This document shows positions 44,672 to 54,600 of a stretch of 64,000 nucleotides of DNA, one piece after another. Positions within the stretch are counted from its first letter, which is position 1; each line of letters begins with the position of its first letter. The notes under the pieces were generated by a model. It was not told the DNA's origin and ran no database searches. It worked only from the letters and a program-made list of their open reading frames with translations. The stretch is from an uncultured Flavobacteriaceae bacterium (GTDB lineage Bacteria > Bacteroidota > Bacteroidia > Flavobacteriales > Flavobacteriaceae), in contig CANMSB010000028.1 in assembly GCA_947500445.1 (NCBI GenBank), positions 1 to 64,000 of the forward strand, given 5' to 3'. The translations under genes and the position numbers were made by a program.

Positions 44672-46708
44672 TTAATGTCTTACGGGAAGCCCTAGAGCCT
44701 CTAATACTTCTTGCGGCAGAAGCACTTTGTCGACAACATGCACAATACCGTTGCTGGCAATTTGATCGGCCAGGGCAACATTGGCATCGGTCGTACTTCT
44801 ATCACGGATACGTACGCCATTTGAAGTAAGCGCGAACAGGGATTCACCTTGAACGGTCACCAACTCTTGGTGATTGCTCAAATCACCCGAAGCTACTGCC
44901 GCACCGGCAATTACATGATAGGTAAGTACCGTGGCCAAAAGCTCTTTTTCTTCGGCAGTGTCAAAATCGGCCAAGCTATTGTAATCAGGTCCTAACGTGT
45001 CAAGCAAATCGGCAAAAGCGGCATTGGTAGGAGCGAAGACCGTAAAGGGTCCTTCACTACTTAATACGTCCACCAAACCGGCATCTGCCTGGATCAAGGC
45101 GTCTACCAAAAGACTAAGATCTGGTACGGATTGTGCCAAGCCAACGATGTTCGGTGTCGGAGGGTTCAATAGGTCCAATACTTCCTGTGGTAAAAGTACT
45201 TTGTTGATGACGTGTACAACCCCGTTACTTGCCGCTACATCGGGAATCACAACACTTGCATTGGTGTCCGTAGCATCCTCAACATGTACGGTTCCGTTTT
45301 TGATATTGATGCCTACATTTTCGCCTTGAACGGTCTGTATCATTTGACCGTTGCTCAAATCGGCAGCGAACGCGGCAGTATCGGCTACAACATGGTAGGT
45401 CAATACCTTTACCAATAAGGCTTTCTCGTCTTCCGTATCAAAATCGGCAAGACTGTTATAATCATCACCCAAGGCTTCAAGAAGTGCAACAAAGGCATCG
45501 TTGGTAGGGGCGAACACGGTAAATGGTCCTTCACTGGAAAGTGTCTCTACCAAACCGGCATCCACTTGTTGTAGGGCACCTACCAATAAGCTCAGATCGT
45601 CCGTTTCAACGGCAATTTCTACAATGGTCTTCAAGCTAAGAGAAGCTACAAAATCAATGGCGGACTGTGGAAGCAATACTTTGTCGATCGTATGGGCCAC
45701 TCCGTTAGAGGCCATAATATCCGTTGCGGTAATGTTTGCATCTACCTCGGAGGCATCTCCGATTACAAAGGTGTCACCAGAAGCGATCACGTCGATAGCA
45801 TTTCCGGTAAGGGCCGTCTCAACGGAACCTTCGGCTAAATCGGCTGCCTTAACTTCAGCGCCTGCGATGACATGGTACAATAGAATATCGGTAAGCAACA
45901 TCATTTCGGCATCGGTATCAAAATCGTCCAAACCGTTGTAATCATCACCTAAAGCACCCAAAAGCGCTACGAAAGCATCGTCGGTCGGGGCAAATACGGT
46001 AAATGGACCTTCACTGGATAGCGTTTCCACCAAACCGGCTTTAATTACGGCGGCTTCCAAAATGGACAATGCTTCGGTCTCTACTACGATTTCCACCAAG
46101 TTTTTGGCATCCATTCCACCATCACCATTAAGGGCATCGATAATTTCCTGTGGCAATAGTACTTTATCGATAAGGTGCACCACCCCATTACTGGCCTCAA
46201 CATTGGCCAAGGTTACTTCTGCCTTGTCCATTGTAGCATCCTTGATAAAAACGCCATCGTCTACCAAACTAATGGTAACATCCTCTCCCTGTAAGGTACC
46301 TATTACCTGTCCATCGCTCAAGTCGGTCGATTTCGCGGCAATTCCGGTAACAACATGGTATTTGAGTATGGTAGCGAGCAAGGCTTTTTCCTCGGCAGTG
46401 TCGAAGTCTTCCAAGGAATCATATCCGTCCAGTCCTTCCAATAAAGCTTCAAAGGCACTGTTAGTTGGAGCGAATACAGTATAGGTAGCGTCGGTATCGC
46501 TAAGTGCCTCTACCAAACCGGCATCGGCCTGTACCAATGCACCTACCAATGAGGATAAGGAGGCCTCCCCAGTTGCTACGGCAGCTATGGTATTGCTACT
46601 GTCGCCACCCCTGTCGGTAGCTTCGTTGTCATCCTTGTCGCACGAGAGTACGAACAAGCTGATCGTTGCGAGGAGCAACATGTTTTTTAAACGGATAAAT
46701 TTTTTCAT
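44672..46708 (-). CDS. Fasciclin (FAS1) repeat lipoprotein with four FAS1 domains
   Basis: A 678-aa lipoprotein (MKKFIRLKNMLLLATISLFVLSC, lipid Cys23). Four FAS1 domains of about 155-160 residues follow (about 40-190, 195-345, 355-510 and 520-672). Each has the H1 motif TVFAPTN.AF and the H2 motif ASNGVVHxIDKVLLPQE. FAS1 domains mediate cell-surface adhesion to proteins or polysaccharides. Domains 2 to 4 are so alike at the DNA level (period about 480 bp) that recombination between them is likely. A second FAS1 lipoprotein gene is nearby at 47784, and both share an upstream motif. Confidence 0.95.
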   Translation of the reverse strand: MKKFIRLKNMLLLATISLFVLSCDKDDNEATDRGGDSSNTIAAVATGEASLSSLVGALVQADAGLVEALSDTDATYTVFAPTNSAFEALLEGLDGYDSLEDFDTAEEKALLATILKYHVVTGIAAKSTDLSDGQVIGTLQGEDVTISLVDDGVFIKDATMDKAEVTLANVEASNGVVHLIDKVLLPQEIIDALNGDGGMDAKNLVEIVVETEALSILEAAVIKAGLVETLSSEGPFTVFAPTDDAFVALLGALGDDYNGLDDFDTDAEMMLLTDILLYHVIAGAEVKAADLAEGSVETALTGNAIDVIASGDTFVIGDASEVDANITATDIMASNGVAHTIDKVLLPQSAIDFVASLSLKTIVEIAVETDDLSLLVGALQQVDAGLVETLSSEGPFTVFAPTNDAFVALLEALGDDYNSLADFDTEDEKALLVKVLTYHVVADTAAFAADLSNGQMIQTVQGENVGINIKNGTVHVEDATDTNASVVIPDVAASNGVVHVINKVLLPQEVLDLLNPPTPNIVGLAQSVPDLSLLVDALIQADAGLVDVLSSEGPFTVFAPTNAAFADLLDTLGPDYNSLADFDTAEEKELLATVLTYHVIAGAAVASGDLSNHQELVTVQGESLFALTSNGVRIRDRSTTDANVALADQIASNGIVHVVDKVLLPQEVLEALGLPVRH

Positions 46709-46909
46709 AATAGTGAACTTTTAGGTGTGAACTGTTTATTTATGTTAATGATTGCCGTTCTGTATCGGGTAACTTTCTTTGGATTTGAATTCTAAACCGA
46801 AATAGCGCTTTGTTTCAGTTTTTTCTTCTTTTAATATCTAAAGTGATGTTTTGATTCAACAGAACAGATTTTTTGTTTAATATATTAGTTAGAGTATTAA
46901 ACATTGAAA

Positions 46910-46952
46910 GGGTTGCTTTTGTTTAATTTATTTTTACAAAAGTTTAACAATT
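46910..46952 (-). promoter_or_regulatory. Motif shared by both fasciclin gene upstream regions, copy 1
   Basis: On the coding strand it reads AATTGTTAAACTTTTGTAAA, then an A/T tract, then AAACAAAAGCAACCC. The same sequence with few changes lies upstream of the second fasciclin gene (48906-48947). It starts about 200 bases before this gene. Its position and conservation suggest a shared promoter or activator site. Confidence 0.55.
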
Positions 46953-47293
46953 TTAATAAAAGGGTACTAGCGCCCAACGTATGTATTTTATCGATCGGAC
47001 TAATGGTTATGGGCCAGGATAAAAGAAATTTTAAATTGTCCTGGAAACTTATTTTTTAATTCATTAAGGTTTTTTTAAGACCTAAATGTTGACTTTTGGA
47101 TTGCTTTACGGGTGTAAATTGTATAATATCTCACATCATTTTTTAAACAAAACGACTTGAAGGTGCTTTTTAAAAAAGATAATCTCCTTCAGTTTTTAAT
47201 GATGATCCACTACCGTCGTACGACTTCCGTCACTTGTTCATTGCATAAAACGAACGGGTAAAACAGGCATGTAGACTTGTATCCCAGACCTTG

Positions 47294-47476
47294 TACCATT
47301 TTAACTTTGAAATAGCACTAATAAATCGTTTCTTTTTCAGCTGTTCTTCGTTAAAAAATATAACCGTAGCTAAGGCTATGCTTGGATCCCCGGTCAAGCC
47401 GGGGACAGGCTTTTTGCCTCGAACAACTAAAAAATAATTCCATTTCTATAAGCGCGATTTCAAAGTTAAAATGGTA
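47294..47476. repeat. MITE-like element, complete copy B
   Basis: A 183-bp non-coding element with perfect 20-bp terminal inverted repeats, TACCATTTTAACTTTGAAAT (47294-47313) and its exact complement (47457-47476). The outermost bases are TA on both sides, as expected for a TA target duplication of an IS630/Tc1-mariner-type transposase. Inside is the hairpin CCCCGG-TCAAG-CCGGGG. Other copies lie at 49262 and 26061. Confidence 0.85.
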
Positions 47477-47732
47477 TTATTTGCGTTTTTCAGGTTCGTA
47501 GACAGATGAACTTTCGGAATAAATATACTGTTGGTGCGCTCACTTTTTTCCTTCTAAAACGGGTCGAAATCAGCTTAGGAACGCTGCTTTTGGATTGGGT
47601 TTGACTTTTATATGGAAGAATATCGAGGGAAGGTCGTTTTGCGGTATTTTAGAAATTCGCTAGGGAATGGTGAGATTGTTTTCGCCTTTGCACGTAGGGT
47701 ATTAGTCTGTTGGAATGAGGTAGGCTATAAAA

Positions 47733-47758
47733 AAAGGCCGCCCTTAAAGGCGGCCTTT
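47733..47758 (-). terminator. Terminator of the second fasciclin gene
   Basis: Perfect 10-bp stem AAAGGCCGCC / GGCGGCCTTT with a 6-base loop. The minus strand runs on into seven T residues. It lies 25 bases after the stop at 47784. Confidence 0.92.
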
Positions 47759-47783
47759 GCTCAACGAGCATTGACAGAAATAC

Positions 47784-48785
47784 TTAGTTGTCCAAGTTAG
47801 GGATAAGTACCGTATCCAGCACATGGATAACGCCGTTTCCAGCCTGTATATCTACCGCTACTATTCCGATGCCTGTGTTACCTGCACCATCGACCACATT
47901 GGCTATAGTACCTGTAATACCTGGCAAGCTTATGGCAATATCATCGCCTTCCAAAGTCGTAGCATTGGTGGTCCCGTCCGGGGTCAGGTCTCCCGACCGT
48001 ACATTTGCACCGGCCACTACATGATGTTGTAAAATGGGGGTCAAGGTATCTTCGGCCGGAATGGCATCCAATTTTGCGAAGGCCTCATCGGTCGGTGCGA
48101 ACACGGTAAATGGAGCCGGAGCCGTTCCGTTTGCAGTGCTAAGGGTGGCCGCAAAATCCGTATCGGGAGTCAATTCCGTCAATGCGCTCAACAAGGTTTC
48201 AAACCTTGGGTCAGCCTGAACAAAGGTAACTACAGTAGGAATGTCGATTACCGCATCAATTATATGTACAACCCCATTGGTTGCAAAATTATCGGCACTT
48301 GATACGGACGGTCCACCATTGAAGGTAACACCGCTGGAGGTATCAAAATACAGGCTGATGTTGGTTCCGTCGGCAATTCCGGCCGCGGCCGTATTGGCAT
48401 ACCCTGCTCCCAAGGCGGTAAGATCGCCAGCGGTCAATGGTGCGTTGCCGGCTATTACATGCCCTAGTAGTATTTGCTCCAATACTTCGGTAGGGACATC
48501 CTCGAGAGTGGCAAAACCTTTGTCGGCCAAAAAAGCGTCAAAAGCGGCATTGGTCGGTGCCAATACAGTAAAATTGCCATCTCCAGCTAAGGTGCTTACC
48601 AGATCTGCGCGATCCAAAGCTGCCACCAAAGTGGAAAGGTCGTTCGAAGCCTGGGCGAGTTCAACAATAGTGTTTGTGGCGTCCATATTTGGGTCAGGGT
48701 CGTTATCGTCGTCACTACAGGAAACGAAAACACTGCATAATACGGTTAAGAGTAAAAATGATTTCAGTTTCAAAAACTTTTTCAT
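47784..48785 (-). CDS. Fasciclin lipoprotein with two FAS1 domains
   Basis: A 333-aa lipoprotein (MKKFLKLKSFLLLTVLCSVFVSC then SDDDNDPDPN). Two FAS1 domains follow, about 36-180 and 185-330, each with TVLAPTNAAF or TVFAPTDEAF and NGVIHVLDTVLIP-like motifs. Together with the four-domain protein next door it probably acts in surface adhesion. The two are about as divergent as separate paralogues, not a recent duplication, yet share the leader motif upstream. Confidence 0.95.
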   Translation of the reverse strand: MKKFLKLKSFLLLTVLCSVFVSCSDDDNDPDPNMDATNTIVELAQASNDLSTLVAALDRADLVSTLAGDGNFTVLAPTNAAFDAFLADKGFATLEDVPTEVLEQILLGHVIAGNAPLTAGDLTALGAGYANTAAAGIADGTNISLYFDTSSGVTFNGGPSVSSADNFATNGVVHIIDAVIDIPTVVTFVQADPRFETLLSALTELTPDTDFAATLSTANGTAPAPFTVFAPTDEAFAKLDAIPAEDTLTPILQHHVVAGANVRSGDLTPDGTTNATTLEGDDIAISLPGITGTIANVVDGAGNTGIGIVAVDIQAGNGVIHVLDTVLIPNLDN

Positions 48786-48905
48786 GGTACTTGTTTTAAG
48801 GGTTAATACAATTCATTTTACATTGATGTTCATTAAATCGGGGCTACTTATGTCTATTGTCCTTGAGGAAGTAATGAACATAAGGTAGATATAGGGTGGA
48901 ACGAA

Positions 48906-48947
48906 GGGTTGCTTTTGTTTATTCTTTTTTACAAAAAGTTTAACAAT
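48906..48947 (-). promoter_or_regulatory. Motif shared by both fasciclin gene upstream regions, copy 2
   Basis: Same as the motif at 46910-46952: coding-strand AATTGTTAAAC, then an A-rich tract, then AAACAAAAGCAACCC. It begins about 120 bases before the start at 48785. Confidence 0.55.
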
Positions 48948-49261
48948 TCTCGAAAAAGCGGATGTTCCGTATCCGGAACGGCCAAACCCTCCATAGACAG
49001 GTGTATCGAGCTTTTTTCGATGACCGGTTTCCAAGGGATAAATCGCCGCTGACATCGGTTTGCATTAGTATTTAATTAACGTTTAACGCTGAACAAACGG
49101 AGGTAAATGTGTAAGGAACAGGAGTGAAACGCTACGATTATACCATTTCTGGTATTGAATTACGCAAGTAAAAATCAGGGATTTTATTTTGAAGCATACA
49201 CGGAAAAGAACAATTTTTAAAGGGCGATTTAACATCAGAAATGGTATTAGTACCTTTACCA

Positions 49262-49421
49262 TACCATTTTAACTTTGAAATAGAACGAATAAATCGCTTC
49301 TTTTTCAGCTGTTCTTCGTTAAAAAATAGAACCGTAGCTAAGGCTATGCTTCCATTTTTTGCCTCGAACAACTAAAAATTAATTCAATTTCTATATGCGC
49401 GATTTCACAGTTAAAATAGTA
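49262..49421. repeat. MITE-like element, copy C (internal deletion)
   Basis: 160 bp with the same left terminal repeat as copy B (20/20) and a right repeat with two changes, ending in TA. It lacks the GATCCCCGG hairpin segment present in copies A and B, so it is a deletion derivative. It ends directly upstream of mnmA. Confidence 0.8.
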
Positions 49422-49440
49422 TAACTCACTTTATGATATT

Positions 49441-50631
49441 ATGAAAAAAGTAGTGGTCGGACTCTCTGGCGGTGTTGATTCCAGTGTAGCAGCATACCTT
49501 TTAAAAATGCAAGGGTATGAAGTAATCGGTCTATTTATGAAAAATTGGCATGACGATTCGGTAACGATTTCTGAGGAATGCCCATGGTTGGAAGATAGCA
49601 ATGATGCGCTCATCGTTGCCGAAAAATTGGGAATTCCCTTTCAAACGGTCGACTTGAGCAAGGAATATAAGGAAAAGATCGTCGATTATATGTTCAACGA
49701 ATACGAACGGGGCCGTACCCCCAATCCCGATGTGCTTTGCAATAGGGAAATAAAATTTGACGTGTTCTTAAAACTGGCATTGCAACTTGGTGCGGACTAT
49801 GTGGCAACGGGACACTATTGTCGCAAAACAACGGTGTCAAATGCCGACGGTACGGAAACCCATCAGTTGCTTTCCGGAGTGGACGGTAATAAGGACCAGT
49901 CCTATTTCCTGTGTCAACTGTCCCAAGGCCAACTGGCCAAAACGCTTTTTCCCATAGGGGAACTTACCAAACCGGAGGTACGTAAAATAGCGGCCGAAAA
50001 TGAATTGGTGACCGCTGATAAAAAGGATTCGCAGGGTCTTTGTTTCATTGGAAAGGTGCGTTTGCCGGATTTTCTGCAACAAAAATTGAAACCAAAAAAA
50101 GGCATAATCGTTGAGGTGCCGTCAGATGCCACACCTTATATGAAAACGGAAACCGTTTTTAGCAATAAGGTGGACGAGTTGGCGTACCGTTCGCGAAAAC
50201 CGGAATATCGGTTGGACCACGGGGTAGTAGTAGGCGAACATCAGGGCGCCCATTATTTTACCAACGGACAACGAAAGGGACTGGATGTCGGAGGTACCAA
50301 GGAACCCTTGTTCGTAATCGCCACCGATGTAACGGAAAACGTCATCTATACCGGACAGGGAAAAGCACATCCTGGACTTTATCGCCATACCCTTTTTGTG
50401 ACCGATGAAGAGCTGCACTGGGTACGACCGGACCTCTCCTTGGCCATAGATGCCAAAATGGAGGTACAGGCCCGTATCCGATATCGACAACCTTTGGAGA
50501 ACGCAACCCTTTATAAGGTAGATGGCGGTGTGTATGTCGATTTTGTCAACCCGCAATCGGCGATTACCGAAGGACAGTTCGTGGCGTGGTATTTGGGCGA
50601 GGAACTTATAGGTTCCGGTGTAATTTCCTAA
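49441..50631 (+). CDS. mnmA: tRNA-specific 2-thiouridylase MnmA
   Basis: A 396-aa enzyme that makes s2U34 in tRNA Lys, Glu and Gln. It has the PP-loop [16 protein letters not shown] (8-23), the two catalytic cysteines C100 ([11 protein letters not shown]) and C201 ([10 protein letters not shown]), and [13 protein letters not shown]. Full length. The start is ATG 49441. No SigA box is visible between the MITE copy and the start. Confidence 0.97.
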   Translation: MKKVVVGLSGGVDSSVAAYLLKMQGYEVIGLFMKNWHDDSVTISEECPWLEDSNDALIVAEKLGIPFQTVDLSKEYKEKIVDYMFNEYERGRTPNPDVLCNREIKFDVFLKLALQLGADYVATGHYCRKTTVSNADGTETHQLLSGVDGNKDQSYFLCQLSQGQLAKTLFPIGELTKPEVRKIAAENELVTADKKDSQGLCFIGKVRLPDFLQQKLKPKKGIIVEVPSDATPYMKTETVFSNKVDELAYRSRKPEYRLDHGVVVGEHQGAHYFTNGQRKGLDVGGTKEPLFVIATDVTENVIYTGQGKAHPGLYRHTLFVTDEELHWVRPDLSLAIDAKMEVQARIRYRQPLENATLYKVDGGVYVDFVNPQSAITEGQFVAWYLGEELIGSGVIS

Positions 50632-50707
50632 TGGAAGTCAACGGATGTAAATGGTTTCTTCCTATCGATACGTGCTCACATGCTGACATTTATACTTTTT
50701 AAATACT

Positions 50708-51649
50708 ATGGAAAATAGGATTACCCAACTTTTTGGAGTCGAGCATCCGATCATTCAGGCGGGTATGGTCTGGGCCAGCGGATATCGATTGGCATCCGCG
50801 GTTTCCAATGCTGGGGGTCTCGGACTTCTAGGGGCGGGTTCCATGTATCCCGAGGTGTTGCAAGAGCATATTCTAAAATGTAAAAAGGCCACCTCAAGAC
50901 CCTTTGGGGTGAACGTTCCCTTGTTGTATCCCGATATCGAGCAATTGATGAACATCATAATCGATAATGGGGTAAAGATCGTTTTTACCTCGGCCGGAAA
51001 TCCAAGGACATGGACAGCACACTTGAAAACACATGGGATTACGGTGGTACATGTGGTCAGTAGTCTAAAGTTTGCTTTGAAAGCACAAACAGCCGGTGTT
51101 GATGCCGTTGTTGCCGAGGGCTTTGAAGCTGGGGGGCATAATGGAAAGGACGAAACCACCACGTTTACGCTGTTGCCCGTAGTACGGTCGCAAATAAAGG
51201 TTCCCTTGATTGCGGCAGGTGGTATTGCCACAGGAGCCGCAATGTTGGCCGCCATGGTATTAGGGGCCGATGGCGTACAGGTGGGCAGCCGTTTTGTGGC
51301 CAGTAACGAAGCTTCTTCCCACCAACTGTTCAAGGAACAGGTGGTTGCTGCCAAAGAAGGCGATACCCAACTGACCCTTAAAGAATTGGTTCCCGTACGA
51401 TTGTTGAAAAACAAATTTTATGAGGACCTACAACGTGCTTATGAGAACGGGGCCTCCAAAGAGGACCTCAAAAACCTGTTGGGCAGGGCCCGAGCCAAAC
51501 GTGGTATGTTCGAAGGGGATATGCAGGAAGGGGAATTGGAAATAGGGCAGGTGTCCGCATTAATCTCCGATATCAGGCCAGCGAAACAAATCGTTAAGGA
51601 CATGGTTCGTGAGTTCGAAGCGGCTAAGTTGGGCGTTTCCAGATTGTAG
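50708..51649 (+). CDS. Nitronate monooxygenase / FMN-dependent 2-nitropropane dioxygenase-like
   Basis: A 313-aa TIM-barrel flavoenzyme. It has the N-terminal EHPIIQAGMVWASGYRLASAVSNAGGLGLLG, the catalytic-His stretch EGFEAGGHNGKDE, and FMN-phosphate motifs AAGGIATGAAM and GADGVQVGSRF. It oxidises alkyl nitronates in characterised relatives; FabK-type enoyl-ACP reductases share the fold, so the assignment between these is not certain. Confidence 0.88.
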   Translation: MENRITQLFGVEHPIIQAGMVWASGYRLASAVSNAGGLGLLGAGSMYPEVLQEHILKCKKATSRPFGVNVPLLYPDIEQLMNIIIDNGVKIVFTSAGNPRTWTAHLKTHGITVVHVVSSLKFALKAQTAGVDAVVAEGFEAGGHNGKDETTTFTLLPVVRSQIKVPLIAAGGIATGAAMLAAMVLGADGVQVGSRFVASNEASSHQLFKEQVVAAKEGDTQLTLKELVPVRLLKNKFYEDLQRAYENGASKEDLKNLLGRARAKRGMFEGDMQEGELEIGQVSALISDIRPAKQIVKDMVREFEAAKLGVSRL

Positions 51650-51669
51650 CGAGTCAAAAAATTTGCCCG

Positions 51670-54600
51670 TCAAGAACTGGGTTCTTCTTCTCTTAAGCTC
51701 GACAAATAATGGATCAGATCGCGCAATTCCCTTTTGCTGATCAATCGGCCCATGGCTGGCATAGAGGAGGGGGCGTTTTCCCTTTTTTGGATCCGCGCAT
51801 GCGAAATTTCCATAGGCTCGGCATCGGAGGTCCGAACGATTAGGGCCTCCTTGGTTTCCCGTTCTAGAATTCCGGTAACTTCCTGGCCGTTTTTTAGCGT
51901 AACGGAAATGGTGCCGTACCCCGGCGCCAAGCGCGCACTAGGTTCGATAAGGGCTTCCAGTAATTGTTTCCGCGTCAATAGATTTCCAATATTATCCAAA
52001 GGAGGGCCTACTTGTCCGCCCGCACCACCTACCGCATGGCAACGTACACATTGTGCGGTGGGATTGCTGGTAAAGACCGAGTATCCCGGCCACCAACTGC
52101 CGCCATGTAAGGTTTCTTGATAGGCTTCAACAGAATGTCCGCTTCCTTTTAATTGTTGTAAATCGGCCAGTAAGGCCGTATCTCCGGTGGCTTCCACGGC
52201 CTCAATAAGATCAAGGGTTACCTCGGCCGGTACTTGGTTTCGGTTTGCTTTGCGCAGCAAGTTGTGTAAAACAGGTCCGCTTTTTTCCAAGGGCATCGTT
52301 CCCAACACGGACAGCATGCGTTGTTGTTCCCTGGCCGATCCGTTTTTAAAAAGGGCATCTACCATTTGAGGGAGGCGCTCCTTGGAAATTTCCAAGCTTC
52401 CCAATAGCCCTACGGCCGTTTCCCGTACCGCTTGCGAGCGGTCGGCCATTCCCCTGTTTAGCAAAGGCTCCATATCCGTATACTTTAGCTGTGCCAGTGT
52501 TTCCAACACCGCGGAGCGTACCCCTGGATCTTGATGTCGGTTGAGTAGTACGATGAGATCGGAATGATGGGTCTCAATACCGAGGGCGGCTATAATTTTA
52601 GACGTACCGATCAAAATGTCGGGATTGGAATCGTTCAAAAATTCGGGAATTCCTTTTTCCATTTTCGCCTTTATGGTTGCGGAGTCCCGAACGATTGGTC
52701 CCCGGTAACGGCCATCTACCCGATCCAATAGGGAAGGCCTTGCCCAACTACCCAGAGCGGCCAATGCTTCTCCTCGCAATACACTGGACATACTATCGTT
52801 TTTTGCAAAACGCAGCACCAGGTCCATTTCGGTATCGCCACCCACCCGTAAGGCAGCGTTTATGGCACGGCGTATCAACGGTTCCGATTTCCATTCCGGT
52901 CGTGATAGTATCTTCGCCAATGCGGGGAGGGCTTCAGGTATGGAAAGGTCATCGTTTATGGCCCTTGCCGCCTCGGTAACCAAGTATTCGTCCGTATCGT
53001 TTAAAAATTCGGCCACTGCGGGATGCTTCATACGACGAAGGGCCAATATGGCCCCAAGACGCAAACTTTTGTTGGGATTGGTACGTAGCGCGATCAAGGG
53101 GTCGGCCTCACCGATTCGGGCAAGGGCCAACACTGCGGCATGCCGTATGTAAACATCCTCATCGGCGTTGGTTTCCAAAACTTTTAAAAGCGGAGAAACG
53201 GCTTCGGTACTTTTCATTCGCCCCAGGGCCTGTGCGGCAAAAAACCGTATTCGGGGTTCTTGTTTTGTTAACAAGGGGAGCAGTTCTGAAATCGCCGGCC
53301 GATAGCGAACATCACCAAGTACTTTCGCTGCCTGAGCTATAACTTCGGGGTCTTCATCGCGTAATAATGCCAGCAATGGTTCCGCTTTTTCGACATCGTT
53401 TGCCGCAATTTGTCCAATGGCCCATATGGCATGGATACGGGCCATTTGATCGGTGGCTTCCACAAGAAAATCTTCAAGCGCCCGATAGCCCCAAAAAGTA
53501 CGTTTTGCCAGTTCGAACTGGGCTTTTTTTCGAATCCGCATATCGGTGTAGGACAATAAGGAAAGCAGGCTGTCGGTATCCTGTTCGGTATAGTCGAGGG
53601 TCATCAAACGTTGTGTTTCTTTTCGTTCCCTTTTAAGGTCGTTATGGGATTCCTTGGTATCCATCTTCCATACGCGTCCGTAGTTTTTGGTACCCCAACC
53701 GTTGATCCAATCGGCCACATACAGGGCGCCATCCGGACCAAAACGAATACCGGTAGGGAGCATACCACTGAGCACGTCGGTTTCGTTGTTCAACTCAAAA
53801 GAGGCGCCTTTGGGTTTCAGGTCGAACGACCAAATGTGCGATTTGCCAGGGTCCCCCACAAATTCAACCAGAAAGAATTGGTCCGTCCAATCACTGCCAA
53901 GGGCGGTACCTGGGTTGTAGGCCATTCCGGTAGGCCCGTTATGAAAGTTTGCGATCGGTGGGATGATATGGGCCGCCTGGCCCTCCCATCTTGGGATGTA
54001 CATTTTTTCATCCATCCATACGTTATAGCGATTGTTTTCCGGGTCGGTATATTTTCCGTATTGCCAATTGGCGCGCCAGCCGGAATCGGAACCTTCCACC
54101 AAGTGTACCAGGCGCTCGCTTTCTCCGGCATGATCACCGTCATTGTCGGAGGAAATCAAATTACCATAGGCATCGAATACAAACTCGTGCGTATTTCGCA
54201 ATCCTCTTGCATACACCTCAAAATCGGAACCATCGGGATTACAACGTACGATCACACCTTGGTTCGGGTAGGCATGTGTAGCGCCGTCGACCGTAGTAAT
54301 GTTCGCCCCGATATCCCCGATACCCCAATATATTTTTCCATCGGGACCTTCAACGGCACCGGACATCCCGTGACCGCTAAATCCGATATGTACCGCAAAA
54401 CCTTCGGCAATCGCCGTCTTTTCATCAAGCACGCCATCGGCATTGGTGTCCTGTAACCGCCACATGTGGGGAGCGACCCCTACGAATACTTCGTCTTCCC
54501 GAAGCAAAAGGGCACCGGCCACATCGGTAACTTCTTCATTAAAGTCCTCAAGAATACGTGTAGACCGATCTGCAAGTCCGTCACCATCGGTGTCTTGCAA

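Larger units (their letters stand above)
46709..47783. other. Long intergenic region between the two fasciclin genes
   Basis: 1075 bases without a supported gene. It is A+T rich and contains a motif shared with the other fasciclin upstream region (46910-46952), a complete MITE-like element (47294-47476) and the terminator of the second fasciclin gene (47733-47758). A 62-codon frame at 47612 runs through that terminator and is spurious. Confidence 0.7.
48786..49440. other. Intergenic region between second fasciclin gene and mnmA
   Basis: 655 bases without a supported gene. It holds the shared fasciclin upstream motif (48906-48947) and a second MITE-like element (49262-49421) ending just 19 bases before mnmA, so the mnmA promoter may lie in or be affected by the element. 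Two other short ATACCATTT-like sequences occur near 49140 and 49240. Confidence 0.6.

Noticed and set aside
44996-46484. Several long plus-strand frames antisense to the four-domain fasciclin gene
   Set aside because: They are shadows of the repeated coding sequence; motifs and signal peptide support only the minus-strand gene.
47612-47800. 62-codon plus-strand frame in the inter-fasciclin region
   Set aside because: It runs through a perfect terminator hairpin and into the antisense of the fasciclin gene.
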